In this document: positions 8,071 through 17,004 of the stretch, piece after piece
How positions within the stretch are numbered: position 1 is the first letter of the stretch
Layout of the letters: each line of letters starts with the position of its first letter
Assembly (NCBI GenBank): GCA_030427935.1
Contig: JAUICI010000001.1
Span: 62,001-126,000, forward strand
From: Bacteroidia bacterium
GTDB lineage: Bacteria; Bacteroidota; Bacteroidia; Flavobacteriales_D; Crocinitomicaceae
Length of the DNA stretch: 64,000 nucleotides
Reading direction: 5' to 3'
The notes under the pieces: model-generated
Seen by the model: only the letters and a program-made list of their open reading frames with translations
What the model was told of the DNA's origin: nothing
Database searches by the model: none
Position numbers and translations under genes: made by a program

Positions 8071-10047
8071 TTAGATTCGTATTCCTATTACGAGAATATC
8101 ATCTAATTGTTCCAAATTTCCGATCCAATCTTTAAGAACTTTATCGATTTCTTGCTTTTGATCGGTCATGGAAAGACCCTGAATTGAGAGCAGTAAGTTT
8201 TTAAAGTTTTTGTATTTGAATTTCTTCCCTTTTGGTCCTCCAAATTGATCTGGGAATCCATCTGAGAAGATGTATATGGTATCACCTGTTTGTATGTCTA
8301 TTTTATGGTTTTCAAATTTGTGAAGATCCTCACCATAAAAGCCTCCAATTGCATTTCTATCAGCTTGATATTCCAATAATTCACCGTTTCTAATTAGGTA
8401 TAGGTTGTTATTGGCTCCAGCATATTCCAATACTTTATTTTCCTTATCGATCCCGATTAAAGAAATATCCATTCCATCACGCACACTTGTTTCGCCCTGT
8501 TCCTGACGCAAAGTTTGAGTTACCCCATCATTCAAAGCATTCAAGATTTCATTTGGATGCTGAGATTTTCGAACATTTAGAGCATAATGTAGTTGGTCGT
8601 TTCCTACGATGGACATAAATGCACCCGGAACTCCATGACCTGTACAATCAACAGCGGCTATATACTTGTAGTTTTCATTGTCGCTTGCCCAGTAGAAATC
8701 TCCTGAAACTATATCTTTTGGGATATAGAATATAAAGTGATCTTCAAACAATTCTTTTACATAATTGTCTGGCGGAAGAATGGCTGTTTGGATTCGTTTT
8801 GCATATCGAATACTATCTTCAATATCTTTTTTCTGAGCCATGATAGCTTCTTTCTGCTTTTCGATTTCCGCAGTTCTTTCTTCTACTTTACGCTCCAAGC
8901 TTTGGTAATAATCTTCCAATCTCTCCACCATCAAGTTGAATTGCTTTGAGAGTTTCGTGATTTCATTATTTCCCTCGATTTGAGCCCTTTCGTAGAAGTT
9001 TCCATCCGTAACTTTAGAAACGTGATCCACCAATTTTTTAATCGGGTTGGTGATCACTTTCGTTTTTCTGAAAATAAGGAGGATTACAATCAAAATAGTG
9101 ATAACAAAGACTACTACATTTTTGATCAAAGACCATCTTCTAGCATGGATGTATTCTGAATTATCAGAAATAATACGAATTACGGCTACATCGTAAAGAT
9201 CCGAGTTTTCGCGTTTAATTGGGATATAATCAAAACGCATGAATTTGCCGTCAATGGATTTTTCTACCATTTTAGCTTCATCAGAGTTGAATAGACCCGA
9301 AATCAAATCTTTGTCTTCAAAAAACTCTTCTTTTCTGTTCAGCGAGTAGTATTGATCATTGTCGCCGAAAAAGAAATCCACCGCGTGTAAACCGGATTTG
9401 TTTTCATAAAAATTATTCAGAAGGTCTTGGGTGTTTTTCTGAATTTGATTGGCTTTGTCATTATATACACCAATCTGTACCACATATTTATGATCTTTTG
9501 TTGCCTGATAAGTATACTTTCTAAGCTTTTTCGTGGTCATCTCCACCGTGAAACTCTCCGGGCGAAATTCAAAATCTTCTCGGGTGGAAGTTATGAAGTC
9601 TTTCAATGTTTCACTGATATCGAAAAGGTTCCGATTCAAATCTTGCTCATAGGTTGTGTTTACAATAAAACCTTCAGCATTGATGATGTAAATCTCTTCT
9701 TTCGTGGGATCCATGCCCAGTTTAATCCGAACGGAATCCAAATTTGCAGTTTCGATACTGTCTGTATTCTCAAAGATATTTCCAACAAGGTACTCAGATA
9801 AGATTTCTAACTGACCATCAACTTCTACTTCCACTTGTCTTAACTGTCTATCTTGAGACTCAAGAACGGTTTCAATATTTGCTCGAAGTTCTTTATTGGA
9901 TTGTTCGGTGTGTGTTTGGTAGATGTCTGAAACTTCCCAGAAGTTAATCAGTGCTAGGGTAATCAAGGCAACAACAACAGGCAAAATAATATTCAGGATT
10001 AACTGCCTGAATATAGTTGTAGTTTTTTGTCTGTAGTTCTTAGTCAT
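8071..10047 (-). CDS. Membrane sensor SpoIIE/RsbU-type serine phosphatase
   Basis: 658 residues. TM helices at ~14-36 and ~306-326 enclose a ~270-residue periplasmic sensor region (Cache-like by layout: helical start, then IYIINAEGFIVNTTYEQDL). A HAMP domain (~327-380; NPIKKLVDHVSKVTDGNF) and coiled coil (~380-415) follow, then a PPM/SpoIIE phosphatase. Metal-binding motifs are intact: VSGDFYW (~448-453), AVDCTGHGVPGAF (~465-477), IFSDGFPDQFGG and a final DDILVIG. Known: such enzymes dephosphorylate Ser/Thr of partner-switch proteins. No anti-sigma or STAS partner is visible here; instead the next genes are TIR-like and STAND. First gene of the cluster, with a palindrome at its promoter. Confidence 0.9.
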   Translation of the reverse strand: MTKNYRQKTTTIFRQLILNIILPVVVALITLALINFWEVSDIYQTHTEQSNKELRANIETVLESQDRQLRQVEVEVDGQLEILSEYLVGNIFENTDSIETANLDSVRIKLGMDPTKEEIYIINAEGFIVNTTYEQDLNRNLFDISETLKDFITSTREDFEFRPESFTVEMTTKKLRKYTYQATKDHKYVVQIGVYNDKANQIQKNTQDLLNNFYENKSGLHAVDFFFGDNDQYYSLNRKEEFFEDKDLISGLFNSDEAKMVEKSIDGKFMRFDYIPIKRENSDLYDVAVIRIISDNSEYIHARRWSLIKNVVVFVITILIVILLIFRKTKVITNPIKKLVDHVSKVTDGNFYERAQIEGNNEITKLSKQFNLMVERLEDYYQSLERKVEERTAEIEKQKEAIMAQKKDIEDSIRYAKRIQTAILPPDNYVKELFEDHFIFYIPKDIVSGDFYWASDNENYKYIAAVDCTGHGVPGAFMSIVGNDQLHYALNVRKSQHPNEILNALNDGVTQTLRQEQGETSVRDGMDISLIGIDKENKVLEYAGANNNLYLIRNGELLEYQADRNAIGGFYGEDLHKFENHKIDIQTGDTIYIFSDGFPDQFGGPKGKKFKYKNFKNLLLSIQGLSMTDQKQEIDKVLKDWIGNLEQLDDILVIGIRI

Positions 10048-10049
10048 GG

Positions 10050-10065
10050 GTACACTTAAGTGTAC
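10050..10065. promoter_or_regulatory. Perfect 16-bp palindrome, probable operator of the phosphatase/STAND cluster
   Basis: GTACACTTAAGTGTAC reads the same on both strands. It starts at the last base of the TATATTTG box and ends 2 bp before the ATG at 10047. It therefore covers the expected transcription start, a position typical of a repressor site. No regulator gene is adjacent, so the binding protein is unknown. Confidence 0.6.
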
Positions 10066-10072
10066 AAATATA
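10065..10072 (-). promoter_or_regulatory. -7 box TATATTTG upstream of the SpoIIE phosphatase gene
   Basis: Exact match to the Bacteroidota -7 consensus TAnnTTTG on the minus strand, 17 bp before the ATG. No good TTG at the -33 spacing was found, which would fit a regulated promoter. Confidence 0.6.
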
Positions 10073-10101
10073 AGAGAATTTTGGTAGGAAAAATATTTCG
10101 C

Positions 10102-12954
10102 TTATGCCAAGCTCTCATTTGAAAGCAAAAACTTCAAAAATTGCTGATCGCCAGCGAGTTCGAATAAATTTTTTCGATCCAAAGAAAAACTGTGAATGAC
10201 TTTTTCTTGGGTAATTTCTTCAGCCGGTATTACAGCATCATTTTCAAAGTCAAAATACACTTCGATGTTTTCGACATATCGGTTGTTGACATGAGCGGAT
10301 AAGATCCCAAAATGATCGAAATCCAATCCTTCAAGAATCTCCATTTCCATTAATTTGGAGAATTTATAGGAAACGAGCTCGGTAATATCAGATGGCACAT
10401 TGATGTAAAACATTTTCTTCTCATTGGCGCGCATCCGTTTTACAAGTTCATTATAATGTTCGGTAAAGTAGTTGTAAAGAATAAAATGAATGGTTTCCCG
10501 AATCGAATAAGTCGGATTATAAAAATGCGCTTTCAATAAGGCTACATTTGATAAACTTCCAAAATGATTCAAAATGGCAAATGCGATGATATTGTGATTT
10601 AAAAAGCGAATATCACGCTTGCTAATCATGTCAATCACATTTTCCTCATTGATGTTTTCTAGAGGAAAATAATCGGCAATTCGGTTGATTTTTTCTTTTG
10701 GGCTGTATTCCTCAAAATATACGGTCACCAATGGCTTTATCGAATCCTCCAGTAGCATATCCATTAACTCGAGGGACATTTCAGTTCCTTCAAGTGTATT
10801 CAAGTCAAAGTTCTCTTGGGCTCTTTTGAGCATAGATCGTTCATAAATCAGACTTAGAATATCAAAAATTACGATTCGATCATTGGCGATCTGCTTTTCA
10901 AAGATTTTGTAAAGTTCTTTATGCTCGGTTTTATTTAAGTTTAATTGCACGACCAAATTCCAACAAGCAATTTCCAGTCGTTCTTTTACGATACGAACTA
11001 AGGTATCTTTGTCTTTTTCTTCTTGATGACCAAGAGCAGAAAGTTTAGAAATGGCGATATCAACAAGCCTTGGATTCGTTCTGTGATAAACACCTCTTAA
11101 GAAGTCAATGGCATCAGGACTTTTAATTTTTGCAGCCAATTCAATTAAATCTCTTTGATAGTCAAATGTCGATGAAGAAGCATCGAATTGATATTGTATT
11201 TGAGGAACGGTATTTAATTTACGATCGCCAAGAATACTGAATATAATCTGTTTGAATTTGGCGTGCTTGAGGTTCTCAACCAACAAAGCATTAATAGCAG
11301 GGTCGTCGTATTTCTTAGCAACCAAAATAGCTTGAAATTTAATCTCATCTGAAGGTGATTTGATTAAGTTCAAAAGTAAAGGAATGAAGTCATTGTTTTT
11401 GTGATAATCGATATACTGCAGAGCTCCATGGATTTGATCATCATCGAATGAGTTAATCATATCACTCAAAACGTTATAGGAATAATTGGCCAATCGAATT
11501 TTTTCTTCAGTTTGTTTCTTTTTAGATAAAAATAAAGGATTCACGGTTTGAATGATTCGACTAAAAAAGGGGCTCAAGGATCCCGATCGGTCTTGGATCA
11601 TGGATTCTACTGTTTGAACATCATCTTGAAGCTTTAATTCCACATCTGATTGTGCAAGCGCATTTCGGTAGTGCTTGTATAAGTAGAAAGTTACGATGAT
11701 CCATAAGCCTAAGATCCCAACCAGAACATAAACAAAGTGAATGGGCTCTGTAAAGATTAATGCGAGTCCGGTTAACAACAAACCGGAACATACAGCCGAA
11801 ATTTCATTCACAACACCATCAATTCGAGCTTGAGCATCGTACTTAATGTTTGTATCCAAGGAGTGATATAATAATTTAAATGCCGGAACTTCCAATCCCG
11901 ATTTCAATGCATTTGAAAGTAATCTTCCCAGGGCAATCAAAATAAAGAATAACATGAACCCGGATGATTCAACTTCTGATACATTGGTGGTGTAGGAAAG
12001 AATATTAACACCAACCAGAATGGCAATCAAAAGGAAAGGAAGAATCAGTAAAGTCACCTTCAGACCATACGTTTTGATCAATCTGTTGTAGACGAATGTT
12101 TTAATCACCAAAGTCACAATCATCATGGCCAAAGTGAATTGAGCGAAGAACAAAGCAAAATCGGCACTGGATTCGTATTGTTTCTCAGTAGTAGCAAGGA
12201 AAATAAACTGAACGAAAAAGGCTACAACCATCGACAGTCCTACAAATAAGGACATGAAAAGAAGGTATTTATTTCGAACTAAATTAACCTTTTTCGATTT
12301 CGATTTTTTCGATTTTATTGGTGCTAAATTGGCATTCGTAACTACTTTAAGTCTGAGAATTCTAAATTGAATTAAGGTAGCTAAAAAGACAAAAGCTCCT
12401 GAAACCGTAACCAAATCTTTTACTTTCGGTGTAAAACCAAAAACAGCTGGAATAATTGGAATTGCAGCTGAAGAAAGAATGACGCCGATAATCAAACCAG
12501 AATCGATAATACCAAATAGTCTTTTTCCTTGTCTTAATGTAAAAATTCGATTTGCCAATCCCCAGAAACCGAGAATTGCTAGAATATTCAAAGGACCAAA
12601 GAAGATAAACAAAGTATAAATGGCAACTGGATCTGTCGAGAATTCAAATAATAATCGAATAGAAACGGTTGCAATACTGATGAAAATCAGATTCAATACG
12701 GATAGACTGGAAAACTTTAGATATTTCTGAAGTTGGGAATAAATAAAAGTTGTCGCAATACCAAGAAGCCCTGAAAACACATAAGCTTGTGGAATGAGCT
12801 TGTCCCCAAACTCCTCGATAAATAAGGAGTGTGCCGCAACATCATAGGTTCCTACAAAGATACCAAGGAAGACCGACTGGAAAATAAGCCAGAATACAAT
12901 CCTCACCTCACTTGGTGAGACATTGAATAATGTTATGAACAATTTCCTAATCAA
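10102..12954 (-). CDS. MFS/ATP-ADP-translocase-like membrane protein fused to HEAT-like repeats
   Basis: 950 residues, TTG start. The first ~425 residues hold about 12 hydrophobic helices. Motifs such as FIFFGPLNILAILGFWGLAN, FTLRQGKRLFGIIDSG and a cytoplasmic KSKKSKSKK loop resemble the MFS/TLC nucleotide-translocase-like proteins seen in Bacteroidota and cyanobacteria. The remaining ~520 residues are soluble, with HEAT-like helical pairs (DDQIHGALQYIDYHKNNDFIPLLLNL, DEIKFQAILVAKKYDDPAINALL). Homologues often end in a cyclic-nucleotide-binding domain, but I cannot confirm one here. The substrate is unknown. It ends 55 bp before the phosphatase ATG on the same strand, so read-through into that cluster is possible. 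It diverges from the transporter gene at 13066. Confidence 0.7.
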   Translation of the reverse strand: MIRKLFITLFNVSPSEVRIVFWLIFQSVFLGIFVGTYDVAAHSLFIEEFGDKLIPQAYVFSGLLGIATTFIYSQLQKYLKFSSLSVLNLIFISIATVSIRLLFEFSTDPVAIYTLFIFFGPLNILAILGFWGLANRIFTLRQGKRLFGIIDSGLIIGVILSSAAIPIIPAVFGFTPKVKDLVTVSGAFVFLATLIQFRILRLKVVTNANLAPIKSKKSKSKKVNLVRNKYLLFMSLFVGLSMVVAFFVQFIFLATTEKQYESSADFALFFAQFTLAMMIVTLVIKTFVYNRLIKTYGLKVTLLILPFLLIAILVGVNILSYTTNVSEVESSGFMLFFILIALGRLLSNALKSGLEVPAFKLLYHSLDTNIKYDAQARIDGVVNEISAVCSGLLLTGLALIFTEPIHFVYVLVGILGLWIIVTFYLYKHYRNALAQSDVELKLQDDVQTVESMIQDRSGSLSPFFSRIIQTVNPLFLSKKKQTEEKIRLANYSYNVLSDMINSFDDDQIHGALQYIDYHKNNDFIPLLLNLIKSPSDEIKFQAILVAKKYDDPAINALLVENLKHAKFKQIIFSILGDRKLNTVPQIQYQFDASSSTFDYQRDLIELAAKIKSPDAIDFLRGVYHRTNPRLVDIAISKLSALGHQEEKDKDTLVRIVKERLEIACWNLVVQLNLNKTEHKELYKIFEKQIANDRIVIFDILSLIYERSMLKRAQENFDLNTLEGTEMSLELMDMLLEDSIKPLVTVYFEEYSPKEKINRIADYFPLENINEENVIDMISKRDIRFLNHNIIAFAILNHFGSLSNVALLKAHFYNPTYSIRETIHFILYNYFTEHYNELVKRMRANEKKMFYINVPSDITELVSYKFSKLMEMEILEGLDFDHFGILSAHVNNRYVENIEVYFDFENDAVIPAEEITQEKVIHSFSLDRKNLFELAGDQQFLKFLLSNESLA

Positions 12955-13006
12955 CTCTTTATTAGTTTATCAGCATAAGAATACGAGAAAAATAAAAAAA
13001 AGATAT

Positions 13007-13029
13007 ATGAAACCTTATTTTAGTTTCAT
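13007..13029. promoter_or_regulatory. Inverted repeat in the divergent region 12955-13065
   Basis: ATGAAAC-N9-GTTTCAT is an exact 7-bp inverted repeat roughly in the middle of the 111-bp region between two divergent genes. It could be an operator for either gene. No consensus TAnnTTTG box was found on either strand here. Confidence 0.3.
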
Positions 13030-13065
13030 CGTTCTAATAATCTCAAGTCCTTCAAAGACTTATAT

Positions 13066-13908
13066 ATGTTTATAGAAGAGTCAAATAATAGACCCGAAAT
13101 CATGAAAAGACGTGAACGCGTCTTTTTAATTATGGCTGGAATTTTTCTGGGATCGCTTACGATGCTGAATATTCTGGGTACTTCTAAGTTTATCGACTTT
13201 TCTTTTCCAGTAGGAGATCTTCAAATCCCATTCATCTTTGCAATTGGGGTTTTGCCTTATCCAATTACTTTCTTGTGTACCGATTTGATTTCAGAATTAT
13301 ATGGGCATAAACGGGCCAACCTGGTTGTTTGGGTTGGATTGTTTTTGAACTTATGGGTGTTCTTTATCATGTGGGTTGGTGGTGTCATGGATCAACCGGT
13401 TGATTTAAATGAACATGGATTAATCCCCGTAAGTGCGGAAGAAGTTGGGAGAGTAGAAGTGCCGCAACAATATGCCTTTTATTATATCCGAAGTTTGACG
13501 AGGGTTTCCGTTTTTGCGTCCATGATTGCTTATTTGTTGGCTCAATTTACGGATGTTAAAGTCTTTCACTTTTTTAAAGATTTGACAAAAGGAAAGCATT
13601 TGTGGTTGAGAAATAATGCTTCTACAATGGTGTCGCAAATGGTCGATTCTTTAGCCGTAATTTTCATCACCTATGCGTGGGCTTCTTATGCTTTACCTTT
13701 GGATTATAATCAACCCATATTCGGACAATTACTGACCTTGGTTTTTAGTTCTTATGTGTTTAAGTTAGTTGTTGCTCTTTTAGATACGATTCCATTCTAT
13801 CTGCTTACAAAATGGCTAAGTAAATATCTGGAGATCAATCCGAATGCTAACTATACGGAACAGTCTAAGGAGATTGAAGAACAAGAAGAAACGAAGAGCC
13901 TGGAATAG
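13066..13908 (+). CDS. Queuosine precursor transporter (YhhQ/VUT family)
   Basis: 280 residues with about six membrane helices (~19-39, 52-76, 85-105, 144-166, 189-209, 219-248). Family motifs are present: LNILGTSKFID (~34-44), FAIGVLPYPITFLCTDLISE (~58-77) followed by LYG, WLRNNASTMVSQMVDS (~180-195) and VVALLDTIPFYL (~235-246). Known: YhhQ imports queuosine precursors (preQ0/preQ1) for tRNA modification. The loop at ~108-135 is long and the C-terminus acidic. An ATG at 13102 (MKRRERVF) is an alternative start. It stands alone and no queuosine synthesis genes are nearby. Confidence 0.85.
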   Translation: MFIEESNNRPEIMKRRERVFLIMAGIFLGSLTMLNILGTSKFIDFSFPVGDLQIPFIFAIGVLPYPITFLCTDLISELYGHKRANLVVWVGLFLNLWVFFIMWVGGVMDQPVDLNEHGLIPVSAEEVGRVEVPQQYAFYYIRSLTRVSVFASMIAYLLAQFTDVKVFHFFKDLTKGKHLWLRNNASTMVSQMVDSLAVIFITYAWASYALPLDYNQPIFGQLLTLVFSSYVFKLVVALLDTIPFYLLTKWLSKYLEINPNANYTEQSKEIEEQEETKSLE

Positions 13909-13910
13909 CC

Positions 13911-13945
13911 AAAAGAAATCAGAAAACAGACTTCAAGTTTGTCTG
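13911..13945 (-). terminator. Weak terminator downstream of the orphan exbD
   Basis: On the minus strand CAGAC-N9-GTCTG (13927-13945) is followed by a T-rich stretch TTTTCTGATTTCTTTT. The stem is only 5 bp, so this is a weak call. Confidence 0.35.
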
Positions 13946-13978
13946 AAATCTGCTATCTGAGTTCTTACAATCTCTAAA

Positions 13979-14560
13979 TCAATCCACTTTCGAATCGATA
14001 ATTCTGATTGGTGCAAGGCTTTTTAGAATATGGATTTTTTCATATTCTTTTTCCTTGTGCTCGATTAAATAATCATAGGAAGTTCCGAAATAGTGAAAAG
14101 CCAATTCATTTCGAATTTCGTGAACGACTTCCTGAATATCCGACTGAATCTCCACATAGGGCCCATATTCCGTTTTGAGTTCCGCATCAATCTTGATCAC
14201 AGCGCTTGAATCCAAGCACAGATAATTTGGGTATTTCTCGCTGTTGATCCATGAAGGATGAAGATTGGAAGCCTTCCCCATGGGAGAATTGGATAAATAG
14301 AATTTGCGCAATTCCTGCTTCAACATTTCATGATCGGAAGCGGATCCCTCAACCATCAGTTGATTGTCATTGTTGAGGTGGATAAAGAAGACGTCTTTAT
14401 CGGGAACAGCCCTATTTTTTATCCCTTCCACTTTCGCTGGTAGGTTTCTCAAATAACCTTTATCTTTTTCTATGGTGGTACTCACCAGAAAAAAGATCAG
14501 TAACAAAAAGGCAATATCTGCCATGGACCCCGCATTGAGGTCGAAATTTTTACGATTCAT
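13979..14560 (-). CDS. Orphan ExbD/TolR-type biopolymer transport protein
   Basis: 193 residues from the ATG at 14560 (MNRKNFDLNAG). An ATG at 14599 exists in frame, but its extra 13 residues do not fit the family. The N-terminus carries NAGSMADIAFLLLIFFLVST with Asp15 in the single membrane helix (~15-34), the proton-path residue of ExbD. The periplasmic part is ~160 residues. Known: ExbD works with ExbB to transmit proton-motive force to outer-membrane proteins. There is no ExbB next to it; the nearest is at 61972. It lies downstream of five tandem barrel genes on the same strand, so service to those barrels is a reasonable inference. Confidence 0.85.
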   Translation of the reverse strand: MNRKNFDLNAGSMADIAFLLLIFFLVSTTIEKDKGYLRNLPAKVEGIKNRAVPDKDVFFIHLNNDNQLMVEGSASDHEMLKQELRKFYLSNSPMGKASNLHPSWINSEKYPNYLCLDSSAVIKIDAELKTEYGPYVEIQSDIQEVVHEIRNELAFHYFGTSYDYLIEHKEKEYEKIHILKSLAPIRIIDSKVD

Positions 14561-14641
14561 AATAACAAATTTTAAATAATAACATTTGTTAGAATGCAAA
14601 CCTTGTGCCGAAGATTTTGTGACTGTATTTAGTAGTTCATT

Positions 14642-15385
14642 TTAATAGACTCCTTTCAGTGCTCGAGGAGGAAATTGGAAGCATTTGCCCTTGAAAACAT
14701 AATAAATGGAGATTTGAGTGCTGATATTTTGAAATCCTATATTATTGTGAAATACTTCAAATCCGTCTTGAACCTTTGGGTTATCAAGGCGAAAGAAACT
14801 ATAATGATACCCTACAGTGAGCATCAATTTAATCCCAGGCTGACAAAAGCGATAAGCCATTCCAATTTCAGCTTGCCCTCCGAGGTCCAACTTAAACATG
14901 TCTTCCGTGGTGTTATGATTTCTTTGGCCAAGATATGAGACATCCGCTTTATAATCTATACGCATGTTTGAATTCAAGAGAAATGCAAAAGCAATATTTA
15001 GATTAATAAATCCAGTTAAGCCGTGTTTTCGATCACCAAGAATAAATGAATTTTTGAAGGGGACAGTTAAATAATTATAGTTGTAATAATAGCTCGCATA
15101 ACAGTTGCCGTAGGCTAAATTCCCATTAAGGTCTTTAAGTATCGCATCATTAATATTTCCGTGGGATCGCTTTTCATACAAAAGATCCAATCCAAAAGCA
15201 TAGAATTTTTTGGGTTGATACCAATAGGATAGTCCAATATGAAAGCACTGACCCGGCTCCCGTTGTCCGGTACCACTCATGCGATTCATATTGTAGTTAT
15301 AACCGCAACGAATACCGATCATTTGTCTTTGTCCAAAAAGCAAAATAGGGAAAAATAGAAGCAAAAAGGCAAATCGTTTCAGCAT
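14642..15385 (-). CDS. Outer-membrane beta-barrel protein, array member 5
   Basis: 247 residues. The signal peptide is ~1-18 (MLKRFAFLLLFFPILLFG), followed at once by the first strand RQMIGIRCGYNYN, which aligns with the same position in its four upstream neighbours. Further strands include YAFGLDLLYEKRS, GLTGFINLNIAFAFLL and IKLMLTVGYHYSFFRLDN. The C-terminus lacks the charged Lys/Glu tail of some of its paralogues. PF13568-type barrel by pattern. The fifth and last gene of a minus-strand array; no ligand can be inferred. Confidence 0.75.
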   Translation of the reverse strand: MLKRFAFLLLFFPILLFGQRQMIGIRCGYNYNMNRMSGTGQREPGQCFHIGLSYWYQPKKFYAFGLDLLYEKRSHGNINDAILKDLNGNLAYGNCYASYYYNYNYLTVPFKNSFILGDRKHGLTGFINLNIAFAFLLNSNMRIDYKADVSYLGQRNHNTTEDMFKLDLGGQAEIGMAYRFCQPGIKLMLTVGYHYSFFRLDNPKVQDGFEVFHNNIGFQNISTQISIYYVFKGKCFQFPPRALKGVY

Positions 15386-15427
15386 AAGTTAGGTCTTTAC
15401 ACTAAAACAAAGGAAAGGAAGTAAAAG

Positions 15428-16174
15428 TTACTTTTCCTTAAGAATTATACCTGTTTTGTTCTCTTTCTTCATCATTTTAATTCCGTATTGAAAACTCAAA
15501 CCAAAAACGGGTCCGTAGAAGTATGTTCTTCTTTCTTCAAAATGATACTGATAATGAGCATACGAACGGTAAATATTTGGAATAATGTCATGGAAAAATT
15601 TGAAATAAACCCCTAGTTTAAATTGGTCTTTTATAAATCCTCCGAAACCTAATTCTCCTTGCGCGTAAATATTAAATCGACTTTCATCATTAGTGGTTTC
15701 AACCAAAACGACTTCTTTCGGAAATTGATCTGCTTTGTACTCTTTCGTATATCTGTGATTAGCATTAACTAATAGTTCTGGCGTTACTCCAAGTTTAATA
15801 TGGAAATAGAATTTATTCCCCCAACTTAGACCTAAATTTAAAGGAATGCCAATGAAATTTCGATTATTTCGACTTTTGATATAAGTGTCTTGATTAATAT
15901 CGTGGTCATAGCGAAGATAGTTACTTTGTCGACCTTTATTCATATACATGAGACCCGTGTTAAAGAATAAGATTTTCTTGGTCTGATAGGTATAACTTAG
16001 ACCAATTTCAAGACCACTTCTTTTGTATGGATTATCACTGGCACTACTTGTATTCGGGAAAGAAAGAACATAACCACTTTGAACTTCCAATAAATGATCT
16101 TGGGTTTTTGCTGAATTTGTATAAATCAGAACCAAAATCAAAACGCAAAAAAACTTCAAAAGGTACATAGGCAT
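15428..16174 (-). CDS. Outer-membrane beta-barrel protein, array member 4
   Basis: 248 residues from the ATG at 16174 (MPMYLLKFFCVL); a TTG four codons upstream is also possible. Signal peptide to about the Lys-Thr-Gln at residue 25, then DHLLEVQSGYVLSF as first strand. Barrel strands include IGLSYTYQTKKILFFNTGLMY, FIGIPLNLGLSWGNKFYFHIKLGVTPELLV and YGPVFGLSFQYGIK. The most divergent member at its N-terminus. It lies 14 bp or more downstream of array member 3, in the same direction. Confidence 0.75.
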   Translation of the reverse strand: MPMYLLKFFCVLILVLIYTNSAKTQDHLLEVQSGYVLSFPNTSSASDNPYKRSGLEIGLSYTYQTKKILFFNTGLMYMNKGRQSNYLRYDHDINQDTYIKSRNNRNFIGIPLNLGLSWGNKFYFHIKLGVTPELLVNANHRYTKEYKADQFPKEVVLVETTNDESRFNIYAQGELGFGGFIKDQFKLGVYFKFFHDIIPNIYRSYAHYQYHFEERRTYFYGPVFGLSFQYGIKMMKKENKTGIILKEK

Positions 16175-16200
16175 GTTTAGAAGCAAAAATTTCCTGCAAG

Positions 16201-17004
16201 TTACTCTTCTTTCAGATACAATTCCTCATAAATATCTTCCTTTTGTTCTAGTTCTTTCTTTTTCTTTTTGAATTCATTGATGGGTTTTTTCGACAAAGCG
16301 ACTTTAAAACCAAAACTAAATTGGAATCCCCAACCCCCAATTGCCGTGGTACTTGAATAATTTGGATTGTCAAATTCAGCCTCTAAAATGGGGCTTTTAA
16401 AATGTTGATAGATCAAAGCTGAAGCATAAAGGAGGAATCGTTTTTTGATGATATATCTCATTCCCATTTCAAGTTGACCCATAATCCCAACGCCTTTTCC
16501 TTTTTGAACTTTAAGCTGATATCTTTCGTGATTTGGATTGACAACCAAATGACGATAATAAGCATTGCCTCCCAATGCAAATGTTGGCCCAAGTCCACCG
16601 ATTATGAAGCCTCTGAACTTTTTTCCAAAATGCCAACCAAATTTGAAAGGAAGAGAAATGAAGTGAATATTGTAATCTGCAGTATGTTCTTGAGTAACAA
16701 AATAGGGGGTTCCAGACGGATATGTAATGGTATCTGGAATAGTTCGATTACTATCTCCTCGGATATAGGCAAAATTATTCTGATATGAGGTGTTATTATA
16801 TAAAATGTCGAAACCAAAAATGGCTACATTTCGGTAGTTCCATTCATAGTTTAGGCCTGCTGCAAAACTCGGCATTCTCTCATATCGGACGAATTCAGAT
16901 TTTGGAAACCCCATAAAATTATAAGCACCCTGAATGCCTACCCAATGGTTTTGACCGAATGAAAGTAATGGAATAAAAAGGTATATAAACAGGTGTTTTC
17001 TCAT
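16201..17004 (-). CDS. Outer-membrane beta-barrel protein, array member 3
   Basis: 267 residues. Signal peptide ~1-17 ending SFGQ, first strand HWVGIQGAYNF. It contains the shared central motif HFISLPFKFGWHFGKKFRGF followed by IIGGLGPTF, corresponding to 'lSIPVKVGINVGERYF..' and 'VGVPIKVGFRLGGKFF..' in members 2 and 1. The C-terminus after the last strand (FQFSFGFKVAL) is a Lys/Glu-rich tail of ~30 residues, presumably periplasmic. Its ATG overlaps the stop of member 2 by 4 bp (ATGA), so the two are translationally coupled. Confidence 0.8.
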   Translation of the reverse strand: MRKHLFIYLFIPLLSFGQNHWVGIQGAYNFMGFPKSEFVRYERMPSFAAGLNYEWNYRNVAIFGFDILYNNTSYQNNFAYIRGDSNRTIPDTITYPSGTPYFVTQEHTADYNIHFISLPFKFGWHFGKKFRGFIIGGLGPTFALGGNAYYRHLVVNPNHERYQLKVQKGKGVGIMGQLEMGMRYIIKKRFLLYASALIYQHFKSPILEAEFDNPNYSSTTAIGGWGFQFSFGFKVALSKKPINEFKKKKKELEQKEDIYEELYLKEE

